Of a stretch of 64,000 bases of DNA, positions 55,168-64,000 are shown piece by piece. A program made the translations under genes and the position numbers. This stretch comes from Leptobrachium leishanense (Eukaryota; Chordata; Amphibia; Anura; Megophryidae). The stretch is taken from NCBI GenBank assembly GCA_009667805.1, contig CM019064.1:75080400-75144399 (forward strand), given 5' to 3'. The notes below the pieces were generated by a model. It saw nothing but the letters and a program-made list of their open reading frames with translations. It ran no database searches and was not told the DNA's origin. Within the stretch, counting starts at the first letter, position 1, and each line of letters begins with the position of its first letter.

Positions 55168-55312
55168 GCTATCAGTTACAAGTTTTTATAAAGCGCTAAC
55201 AAGTTTCGTAGCGCTGTACAATGGGTGGCAGAATAACAAATATACATCCAAGTTAAACACACAGAACAGAAGGAGAGAGGACCCTGCTCAAGGGTTTACA
55301 ATCTAAGCTAAC
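55168..55312 (-). repeat. L2 LINE 3' tail fragment
   Basis: Reverse of the tail seen at 4540-4670: TTTATAAAGCGCTAACAAG, GTAGCGCTGTACAATGGG, ACAGAAGGAGAGAGGACC, TACAATCTAAGC. Confidence 0.75.
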
Positions 55313-55714
55313 GACACACAAGTTACCAAAAATGGCTCCCCTTCCCGTTCCAGCTGGGCCACAAACTCCTCATGTGACTCAACTATTGCCTACTGTACAT
55401 TAATGCTGCTTATACTTTCTAATGTGGACGCAGCCAGAAAAAAAAGTAAAAATTCCAAGTTCAGGCAAATCTCCATGGAGACCTAGAGGTATTTCAGTGG
55501 CTCCCTAGTATTTTGAACCAAGGTGCTAATATAGCAACTCGCTCGTAATAAAACCAGGGGATGGGAAGTAACGGATACAGTGCTATCACTTGTCATTTGC
55601 TGCTCCCTACTACCGTCTTATCCAGAATAGGACCCATGGGATGAATGTAGAGGAAGCCGCTGGACAAGTTGGTTTTGTACATGGAGATGTTTAGTTTGCA
55701 ATGATGAAAGTGAG

Positions 55715-56403
55715 CAGGGGGCGTAACTACCAGGGGTGAAGAGGGTGCCACAGCACCCAGGCCCTTGAGTCTGGTGGGGGCCACAATTGGCTGCCTGGGC
55801 CAGGGACTCGGCTGGTCTCTTCCACTGGATGAAGAGGAATTCAGCCCCTGCCCAGCAAAAAAAGCTAGGAAAGGTAACAAGTATATATTTTTTTTAATAA
55901 TATGAATTATGTTAATATATTTTTTTATATTTATCTTAATTGTATTTAAATTATTATTTTAATATTTTTTAATAATATTTTATACTTATTTGTGAGTTTT
56001 ACTTTGGAGCTCTGGGATACCCTCATACACACCGTACATTACTGTGGTTTTATTGCTGTAGAGCTCTGTGATACTCTCATACACACTGCACATTGCTGTG
56101 AGCTTTATTGCTGTGGTGTTCTATGATAAGCTCATACAAACCGCACATTACTGTGAGCTTTATTACTGTGGAGCTCTGTCAGATGTATGTAGTGCACATT
56201 ACATTAAAATTGGAATCGACTGTAGTGGTCATAGTGGCCTGGGGAAAAAATGGGACGCTGATTGTCTGGAGTCAACATTGTGGACTAGGGGGGGTCCAGT
56301 GCATGGTGATGGGAGGAGGGGGGTAAAATATGTTTTTTCCTAGGGTGGGGGCCCGTCCTGGATTCTCACACCCCTGGCCCTGTGGTTTCTAGTTTCGCCT
56401 CTG
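55715..56403 (+). mobile_element. Non-autonomous hAT element with internal tandem repeat
   Basis: CAGGGGGCGTAACTACCAGG and (reverse complement of the right end) CAGAGGCGAAACTAGAAACC are imperfect inverted ends. The exact duplication AAAGTGAG lies at 55707-55714 and 56404-56411. Inside are GGAAAG|GTAACAAGTA near 55870, an AT-rich stretch, about three units of a 55-60-base repeat (56000-56185, TTATTGCTGTGG / GAGCTCTGTGATA), and ATGTTTTTTCCTAG|GGTGGGGGCCC near 56340. The termini and the layout match the element at 2966-4153. Confidence 0.88.
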
Positions 56404-56411
56404 AAAGTGAG

Positions 56412-56930
56412 CTAAAACTCAGGACCCATTACTTTTACTGTAATAGAAACCAACCCTCAAATTGAGCTCTGTGTCTTTCATTAATTGAGTATCTTGTCAT
56501 ATATTGTGATGCGAGTGTTGTTTTTTAAACATCTCATATTAACAGTGATGGGAACCAGTGTTTGCCTTTGCTCAGAATAAGCAGGGAGATACCAGCTGTG
56601 CTCCTCAGGGTAGGACTTTGCCTATTCAAATCTCATATCTGGGGTTGTTTGATCATCCAACATACTTATCTACAGAAAGGCTCTTGTAAATTCCCAGTTG
56701 AACCAACATTTGTTGATGGCTACTGTGGTACAGTTTATGCTGTTAAGAGACTATTTGCTTAATGCTAAATGTGTTTGGCTGTTTTTCTTTCACTTTATTT
56801 GCCACATCAGCTAATTTGAACCAAATGGGAAAAAGATACATTTCCTTTCTATTGAAATCATCGTTGTAGGAACTGTCAGAACTTGGGGGGGGGGGGGGTA
56901 TGTGTTTTACTGGAATGGAGTAGGGCTGAA
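56412..56930. other. No recognised gene or repeat
   Basis: Nothing recognised apart from a G run near 56885. Confidence 0.5.
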
Positions 56931-58430
56931 ACAAGTAATCGATTAATCGACAACTAATCAATGATTAAAATAGTTGTCAACTATTTCCATTATCGATTAA
57001 TCAGTGTTGATTAATCGTCCTGTGTACAGCACACACTGTTTAGAGTCAGACTGAGTTAAACGTAAATAACCTCAGCTTCGGAGCTGATTGAAGAAGATGC
57101 GCCGCTACTTTACTAGGTATGATTTAGTTCTACGGTTATGTCCGACACAACCAGTTTGTTTATATTCCGTTTACAACAGTAGCAGAACTATAACACAAAC
57201 AATAGGATACTGCCACTGGGTGAAGGAGCTGTATGCCTGTGTTTTATCCTTGAAGCTGGAGTCCTGTGCCACCACCCCACCCTCCCTGCCAAACCCTCTT
57301 TGGTCAGGAACTGTCATTCCCTCTCTCTGGTCTGGTCCCTTTCCCCAAACTCCCACACTCAGATGTCATTCCCTTCCACCTCTAGTCCCTCCTCCCACTC
57401 AGTTTGTTCACGAAATTATTTAAAAGGGACACGCTACGCACCCTGACCACTTTAGCTTATTAACCTCATTTTCATGCTGACATCATCATCTATGACCAAG
57501 TGCTTGTAGCTGCATTCATTTGAGAAAGCAAACATGGGCTTAAGCTGCACATGCAACATCAACCCATCACTGTGACCAAGCACTCGCATACCTTGTGTGA
57601 AAAGTACACAAGATACGCAATTTGCGTATGTACGTACGAAAGTTACGTACACTACGCAAATTGCTTATGAAAAAAGGGGGAGGGGTTGTGGTTAAGTAAA
57701 CAATTTTTTTTCTATTTTTTTTATCCGATGGATCGATTAACCCTTTCGCTGCTGAGGCATTTCAAGCCTGTGTGCTGAGCTCATTTTTACCGGTTTCGCT
57801 CATGTTTAACCATGTTTTGAAGCCTTATTTTATTATATGACCCAGACATATTATATATCATTCTTTCCGGCAGACTCGGCAGATTCATAATATATCATTA
57901 TTATATGTATACGTCATGTCCTGTCTGTATATTATAACAAAAAATGCAATAAAATTTGAATTTTCAATAATTTACAATGTGTAAAGTGTTTTTTTTTTCA
58001 CATTTTAACATGCAAGCATTTGCGGTTATATTTTATATGGGTTGCGCTTGTTAAAAAAATAAGAAGTGGGGTCTCATTACTTTTTTTGGGGGGAAAATTA
58101 AGCAATTTGTAACAAACGCACCCCATACAAAAATCGTTAGTGCAGCATCAATGTTCACATTATAATTGAATTGGGAACAATATTGCTGCATTAACAAAAC
58201 AAAACAAAAAAAACTTGTTTATTTTTTCTTTAAATATTTTTTTCTTTAGATTTTTTTAAATTTATTTTTTATTACATTTTACATGGCCATGCTCTGGCCG
58301 ATCCAACGACACCAAACATTAACCCCTAGCTGCCACGGATCGGGAGATAGGGGGTTCATTGGAACCCCCTATCTCCACCATTGGTGGCAGCTAGAGGTTA
58401 ACTCCAGGACTGACGTCATAGCGCTATGCA

Positions 58431-60172
58431 CAGGGCCAGATTAATATAGGGGCGGATGGAGCGGTCGCTCCAGGCCCCGTTCTAAAAATAGGCCCACAGG
58501 AGCTGGTCGGCTGATAGCAAGTGCCGAGTTTGCTTTGATCAGCCATGCCGGCAGCAGAACCCGGAACTTGGATAAAACCACAGCGTTTCCTTTGGGCAGA
58601 GGTTGAGAGGTGGAGCTGCTGTTTGAAGCCATGTGCTGCCCCTTTCCCTGCACAGCGTGAAGAGTTTGAGAAGCTTTTGCTCCAACCACCGGGAGATAAG
58701 ATAAGGATGCTGAGGCTACGTAAATATCTCTCCCTCTTGTGTACACTCAATTATGTCTCAATAGCTCCAGAATGACATGGGGGGGGGGGGGGAGACCGTA
58801 GCTAACAGTCAACCAGGCTGCTGAAAGAGCAGCTACATCTTAACCTGCAAAGCAGTTATGTGCAAACAGTGTTTAATGTAAATGTTTACCACTTCTCCTG
58901 CTGCTCTAGTTGAAGATATGTTTTTTTTGTGTCTGTGAGGTGTGGTCTATATATATTAGTGTGTGGTGTTCACATATGTGTCTGATGTATGCATGTGTCA
59001 CTCTGTGTATATATGCGTAAAGTGTGCGTGTCCTCTGTTTATAGGTGCGTGTGCGTGTCCTCTTTATATAACTGTGTGTGCGTGTCCTCGGTTTATAGGT
59101 GCGTGTGCGTGTCCTCTTTATATAACTGTGTGTGCGTGTCCTCTGTTTATAGGTGCGTGTGCGTGTCCTCTTTATATAACTGTGTGTGCGTGTCCTCTGT
59201 TTATAGGTGCGTGTGCGTGTCCTCTTTATATAACTGTGTGCGTGTCCTCTGTATATAACTGTGTGTGCGTGTCCTCTGTATATAACTGTGTGTGCGTGTC
59301 CTCTGTTTATAACTGTGTGTGCGTGTCCTCTGTTTATAACTGTGTGTGTCCTGTGTATAGCTGCGTGTGTGTGTGTCTTCTATATAACTGCGTGTCCTCT
59401 ATATATAACTGTGTGCGTGTCCTCTGTATAGCTGCGTGTGCGTGACCTCTGTGTATAGCTGCGTGTCCTCTGTGTATAGCTGCGTGTCCTCTGTGTATAG
59501 CTGCGTGTGCGTGTCTTCTGTGTATAGCTGCGTGTGCGTGTCCCCTGTGTATAGCTGCGCATGCCCTGTGTATAGCTGCACGTGCCCTGTGTATAGCTGC
59601 GCTTGCCCTGTGTATAGCTGCGCTTGCCCTGTGTATAGCTGCTCGTGCCCTGTGTATAGCTGCGCGTGCCCTGTGTATAGCTGCGCGTGTGTGTCCTCTG
59701 TATATAGCTGCGCGTGCGTGTCCTCTGTATATAGCTGCGTGTCCTCTGTATATAGCTGCGCGTGCGTGTCCTCTGTATATAGCTGCGTGTCCTCTGTATA
59801 TAGCTGCGCGTGCGTGTCCTCTGTATATAGCTGCGCGTGCGTGTCCTCTGTATATAGCTGCGTGTCCTCTGTATATAGCTGCGTGTGCGTGCCCTCTGTA
59901 TATAGCTGCGTGCCCTCTGTATATAGCTGCGTGCGCGTGTCCTCTGTATATACCTGCGTGCGTGTCCTCTGTATATAGCTGCGTGGTTGTGTGTCCTCTG
60001 TATATAGCTGCGCTTTTGTCCCTTCTGTATATATCTGTGTGTGTGTGTGCTCTGCATATAGCTGTGTGTGTGTGCTCTGCATGTGTTTGTGTACGTGCCT
60101 CAGTATTTGTAAAAAAAAAAAGCCCACCAAAATCCTCGGCACCAGGCCCATGATGCTCTTAATCCGGCCCTG
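58431..60172. mobile_element. hAT element carrying a GT-rich minisatellite, nested in the TTAA element
   Basis: CAGGGCCAGATTAATATAGG and (reverse complement of the right end) CAGGGCCGGATTAAGAGC are inverted. The exact 8-bp duplication GCTATGCA lies at 58423-58430 and 60173-60180. The left part is GGCGGATGG/GGCCC-rich; the right part ends ACCAGGCCCATGATGC. The centre is the array 59008-60090. No transposase. Confidence 0.93.
59008..60090. repeat. Minisatellite of TGCGTGTCCTCTGTATATAGC-type units
   Basis: Units of about 18-27 bases. The first part (59030-59220) is a 54-base dimer alternating TTTATATAACTGTG and GTTTATAGGTGCG units. The middle uses CCTGTGTATAGCTGCGC and the end CTCTGTATATAGCTGCG. 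Frames of 150-260 codons over it are artefacts. Confidence 0.95.
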
Positions 60173-60712
60173 GCTATGCACGATGACGCCAGTCGTCAGG
60201 GGGAGTTCCCGGAAGCTTGGCTGACATACAGGAATTCGGCCAGCTCCGGGAGAGTTTCATGATCCGTGATCCGGCACCCAAGGGGTTTAAGCCAGCCACC
60301 ATTTGGAAGGGCAGGCTGTGCCCTTCCAAACGCTGCCTGACTTTCACCGCTGGCCCCCGGCGATCGGGAGGGAGAGGGGTCCGAAGGACCTCCCCCCCTT
60401 TCAGGCACCTCCTCCGTACTTGTGGGGGACGCCTGAAATAGATGTCATCGCGCCAGCGCAATGACATCTATCGTCCCCACCGGGGGTCCCGGAGTGACAG
60501 GCTGACATCCAAGATGTCAGCCCGCACCGGGGGGGGGGGGGCCACCAATCGGCCGATTGCTGCCTCCTGTGCTCAGCGCGTCCACAGCACACGAGGAGCA
60601 CTTGGCAGGATGCGCTGAGCGCATCCTTAGCAGCCAAGTGGTTAATCGAAATAATAAATCGGCCAACTAATCGATTATGAGAATAATCATTAGTTACAGC
60701 CCTAGAATGGAG

Positions 60713-61302
60713 TGTACATACATAGCACAGGTACAAGTAGAAGCACATTCAGTGCTCTAGCTTTTATTTGGAGTATAAAAATATATATATTTTTTTTACT
60801 GGAACATTCATTGCTAAGAATAACATGCCAAGTTTATTAACATTTTATTTCTGGCTATTTTTTTTTTTAAGTAAGGCAAAGAAACATAGTGGGAGATCAG
60901 GGGTGTTGATTTATTCACTACTTCTGACCCCTTCCCCAGTATCATGTCAGGTGTCATTTCCCATTTGTAAATAGTCGTTTTATCCCTCAGACTAGTGATG
61001 CAAATGGTAACACTTGCAATCCAGTACATTTTCATCAGAATTACCAAAGTGTTGCCTTGATTCGCTTTTTCAGTTGCTGTTTTTGGCACTAAATATTATA
61101 GGCAGTAAATAATACGTATATATACACTTTAGAAGCCAAGGAGTCCCTCACATTGCTTGTTATCCAACAACTTGCATCACTGTTGATGGCCTAAAAGTCA
61201 GGGATGTCCTGAAAAAGGGGTGAGACAGTCCCTCAAGCACCAAAGAAAGGATCAAACCCAACCAGAAGAGGCATGGGCCCGAACCAACGAGTGGTGGTTA
61301 AG
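60713..61302. other. No recognised gene or repeat
   Basis: AT-rich; nothing recognised. Confidence 0.5.
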
Positions 61303-61510
61303 TGCTGGGTGGAGTAGAGGTAAAATCACTGCTCTATGACTGTGGAGACCGTGAAGACACAGGTTTAAATCCCAGCAAGAGTACCTTTCCAGTCAGTATC
61401 CTCGGGCAAGATACCTAACGTTACATACTCGCCATCCGGGACATATTTGAAAACGAGAGAAATCACAATGTATCCTTCCTGGTAAAATACTTTCTCAAAA
61501 AAATTAAAAA
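61303..61510 (+). mobile_element. V-SINE-like SINE, near full length
   Basis: The tRNA-like head GCTGGGTGGAGTAGAGGTAA contains an A-box-like GGAGTAGAGGT, and a B-box-like GGTTTAAATCCCAGC follows. The core reads GTATCCTCGGGCAAGATACC, then comes the GAAAACGAGAGAAATC block and an A-rich tail. Pol III-type SINE architecture; no function implied. Confidence 0.82.
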
Positions 61511-61605
61511 ATCAGGGAAGCACAGGGGAGCGCTCACTGCTCACTGCAACCACTCCAAGGTGTAAAGGCATGGGGACTCACCAAATCAAAAACTTGTAGA
61601 GACAA

Positions 61606-62400
61606 TGTCAGGATGGCCCTTGGCTTGAGCCAAGGAGGACCCTTTGTTGAGGATGTAGTTAAGCCCTTAAGGCAGGTTAGTTGCTGGCTGCATGGATAGA
61701 TTACAGCGATACACAGATACCAGACAAGATATATCAGGACAGTAACAAGGAGAGCAGGGGGCACAGAAGAAATGTAAAGGAATCCCTGGGGTAAGATCCT
61801 TAAATGGTCTTCTGCCTATGGAAGCCTGACAAAAGAATAACAGAGTCAGGAGAACAGGAAGGGCGGGTTAAACAAGACAAACACACAGGAAGCCCTAAAC
61901 TGAAGAGAGGTCCTTATACTGGCCTCTATGCTAAGAGTAACTATATACATACACAGAACAGGAAACAAGTATGGAATAGCCCGGACTGGAGCCACAGGAT
62001 ACAGAACCAGGAAGGAATGTCAGACATGCAGAGGTTGGTACACACGCTATCAAGATATAGAATACAGGGAGCAGACATTGAGTAGTCAGGAAAGCCAATA
62101 TCAATGAACCATTAAATCCAAGATACTAATGCAGGAATACAGCAACACAGAAACTAGCAACATGAACACTCAGGGACAGGATACAGGAACCAGAACTCAT
62201 GCCAGAGCACTGGGCCTTTGTGCTGCTAGCATTTAAATAGTGAACAGGTCTGGGCAATTGGGACATGTGATCCCAGACCTGAACAGCTACAGCGAAACCC
62301 AGGAGCGGCACAGGGCGGAATAGCTAGCCCAGAGCAGGGAAGAGCTGGCCTGGATCCCTCTCACCACCAGGGGACCTGGCTGGAGGGTGGAAACTTGACA
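61606..62400 (-). mobile_element. Solo LTR (3)
   Basis: TGTCAGGATGGCCCTTGG...GAAACTTGACA has TG...CA ends with TGTCA/TGACA inversion. GACAA is duplicated at 61601-61605 and 62401-62405. It is 795 bases. A TATTTAAAT-like box is visible on the minus strand near 62230, hence the tentative strand. Same type of termini as the LTRs at 41863 and 44954. Confidence 0.82.
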
Positions 62401-62405
62401 GACAA

Positions 62406-63668
62406 GAAAGGAAGCCAGCACAGCATGTGGTCATGTGAAATGTCCTTTAAACACAAAAGCCTTTGTTCTGGAGTCTTGCTACCTGTACTAGGGAATGTTG
62501 AATAAAAAACACTTCACAATACCACACACTGTGCTGGCTTCCTTCTTTCTGTCTCCCCAGATTTCAGTTTTAGCTGGTATGCAGCTGCCATAAAGCATAC
62601 CCTGATTCGTGACAGTTCAGCTTCGACACAGCACGGATATTCACTAAACCTGTATTTATAAAGAAGCTGCAATTGCTTACCAAAATCACTGAAATTAGAG
62701 GTTTTTTTTAACCAGTTCAGCTATACTGACTAAGAATCTGTAATTCTCTTATCAGCTCTCCCCCTTCCCGGCTTAGTGAAGAGAAAGCTCAAAGTGTTAC
62801 GTCTCACACAAAGCTGCTATATCTGCGCAAAGCTCCGCATTTCCCGTTCTGAAGGAGACATCTCGGCTGGGGTGGATTTAATTATTTAATTTTTTTTATT
62901 ATTAAAACTATATTTGCCAAAAGCCTACCTAGTCACAGACCGGGATTATTCCATATGGATTCCAGATGCACGAATTGGAAATGCGTGCGGATTCCCTCCT
63001 GCGCGAGGAACACAGATACGCTTTCACAATCCTTCACTGCGAATTAAGACGTGAGGGCCTTGATTAAACATTAATCATATTATGAGCCGTTCATGCCTGC
63101 AGCATAGTTACGATCAGTTATAAAGAACCTCATATTTTACTCTCTATCAGACTACCCACAGGCACAAAGCCGAGCGAGTACACAGGCTTCACCGTTTCAT
63201 CAGGACGTGACAAATGGCTTGACCGCACGGTGTACTGAATTAAATGCATTCCGCCTCTACTGAGGGAATTTCGTCAAATTTAAATCGGTCCTCCTTGAGT
63301 TGTGAGTCTCTGAGGACGACGTACCGGAGAATGGAAAAGAGACGCCTGAAATCTCCATTGATGCCGGCTTATATATTTAAGTGATTTTTTGCTACCGATT
63401 AATTTGAATGTAGGATGCTGCATTCGTTTCAGGAATTATTTCAGTCGAGGCAGAGATCCTGTGGTAAATGTTATCTAAAAATCTATTTTATATGATGACT
63501 AAAAAGAGGTTCTAGAAATATCCAGTCCTGTGCTTTGAAAGAATTTTTTTTTATAAAATGTGTTTATGTCATGTGGGCTTGCTGATGTTAAATAATATAA
63601 AAGTCCAATTAAATTACCTAAGTCTATAAAATCACAACAATAGGCTTTAGTCCTCTACAGTTAGTACC
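62406..63668. other. No recognised gene; one inverted repeat at the start
   Basis: GAAAGGAAGCCAGCACAGC (about 62404) and its inverse CTGTGCTGGCTTCCTTC (about 62529-62547) could form a stem around 110 bases. The remainder is unrecognised. Confidence 0.5.
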
Positions 63669-63869
63669 GGCTGGGTGGAGTAGAGGTAACATCACTGCTC
63701 TGCGTGGAGATAGCCTGTGGAGACACAGGTTTGATCCTGGCAAGAGCACCTCTCCGGTAAGTGTCCTTGGGCAAGACACCTAACGGGACATACTCGCCAC
63801 CCAGGACATACTTGAAAACGAGAGAAATCTCAATGTATCCTTCCTGGTAAAATCCTTTCTAAAAAAAAC
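63669..63869 (+). mobile_element. V-SINE-like SINE, near full length
   Basis: GGCTGGGTGGAGTAGAGGTA, B-box-like GGTTTGATCCTGGC, core AAGTGTCCTTGGGCAAGACA, tail block TACTTGAAAACGAGAGAAAT and TTCCTGGTAAAATCC, then an A-rich end. It is the cleanest copy in the window. Confidence 0.87.
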
Positions 63870-63902
63870 CAAACCTCGAAACAGGAGGCTATGCATATTT
63901 TC

Positions 63903-64000
63903 TAGGCTTGTGCACCGATTTTTTTTTTTGGTTCGGTTCGTTCGGATTTTGTAAATTTTCGTTTCGACTCTTTTCTGCCGATTTTCGTTTCGGTTCGGTT
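63903..64000 (+). mobile_element. Left end of a hAT-like element running off the window
   Basis: TAGGCTTGTGCACCGATTTT followed by GGTTCGGTTCGTTCGG and TTTCGTTTCG repeats is typical of hAT termini with subterminal repeats. The rest lies beyond base 64000. Confidence 0.6.

Larger units (their letters stand above)
57737..60645. mobile_element. TTAA-target element nested in the hAT
   Basis: TTAA at both ends. The inner ends CCCTTTCGCTGCTGAGG and (reverse complement of the right end) CCACTTGGCTGCTAAGG are inverted. It shares CTGTGTGCTGAGCTCATTTT and TTATATGTATACGTCATGTC with 50638-51753. A second hAT (58431-60172) is inserted in it. Confidence 0.85.
56931..60704. mobile_element. hAT element with AATCGATTAATCG subterminal repeats; host of a nest
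   Basis: TAGGGCTGAAACAAGTAATC and (reverse complement of the right end) TAGGGCTGTAACTAATGATT are inverted. The exact 8-bp duplication GAATGGAG lies at 56923-56930 and 60705-60712. The body shares GAGCTGATTGAAGAAGATGC and GGTATGATTTAGTTCTA with the partial copy at 11833. A TTAA element (57737-60645) sits inside it near the right end. No transposase. Confidence 0.93.

Noticed and set aside
59380..60181. Frames of 180-260 codons with YTEDTHTQL or CVSSVYSC repeats
   Set aside because: Translation of the GT-rich minisatellite in several frames on both strands; no start context, no family.
61303..61390. A functional tRNA gene
   Set aside because: A-box and B-box-like motifs are present but no tRNA cloverleaf, and the same head recurs at 63669 followed by the SINE core and tail.

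Overview
The window looks like intron or intergenic DNA from a large, transposon-rich vertebrate genome, most likely an anuran amphibian. This is inferred from the repeat families: a Penelope-like retroelement (RT plus GIY-YIG endonuclease) with hammerhead-ribozyme motifs, V-SINE-type tRNA-derived SINEs, L2-type LINE tails ending in a GCGCTATATAAATA-like sequence, many hAT, TTAA-target and mariner-like elements, and TG...CA solo LTRs. There are no operons, rRNA, tRNA or CRISPR genes. Only one stretch reads as a host coding exon: 5388-5535 (+), a 148-base exon with clean splice sites encoding the N-terminal coiled coil of a CCDC92-family protein, closest to CCDC92B from memory. No partner exon was recognised, so if the gene is live its flanking intron fills most of the window.

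Layout. 1-5.3 kb: MITE and SINE fragments, a complete hAT element (2966-4153, 8-bp TSD) carrying a 21-bp minisatellite, and an L2 fragment. 5.4 kb: the host exon. 6-16 kb: MITEs, a 41-bp minisatellite (8.6-9.8 kb) and several copies of one MITE family. 16.1-18.7 kb: a nest of mariner-like > TTAA element > hAT MITE and solo LTR. 21.5-24.6 kb: a MITE split by a second minisatellite-bearing hAT. 27.6-41.3 kb: a dead autonomous hAT transposon whose transposase gene was split by a 10.1-kb head-to-head Penelope dimer with 14-bp TSDs; each half of the dimer was later hit by another minisatellite-bearing element. 41.5-44.9 kb: a 30-bp satellite array interrupted by a solo LTR and a hAT MITE. 45-56 kb: nested MITEs and LTRs. 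56.9-60.7 kb: a nest of hAT > TTAA element > hAT > minisatellite. 61-64 kb: two near full-length SINEs, a third solo LTR and the start of another hAT.

The main novelty is a group of non-autonomous elements (2966-4153, 21769-24156, about 28254-29376, 33827-35509) that share one architecture despite at least two different terminal sequences. Each has GC-rich palindromes ending in a consensus 5' splice donor (AG|GTAAG), followed by a tandem array of one related 18-21-bp unit. In the first the array is also closed by a pyrimidine-tract splice acceptor, so the minisatellite occupies the place of an intron. Many insertions can be dated relative to one another because target-site duplications are intact and, in several cases, a sister repeat in the window gives the empty site. 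All long open frames over the arrays are by-products of repeat units near a multiple of three and are not annotated as genes.
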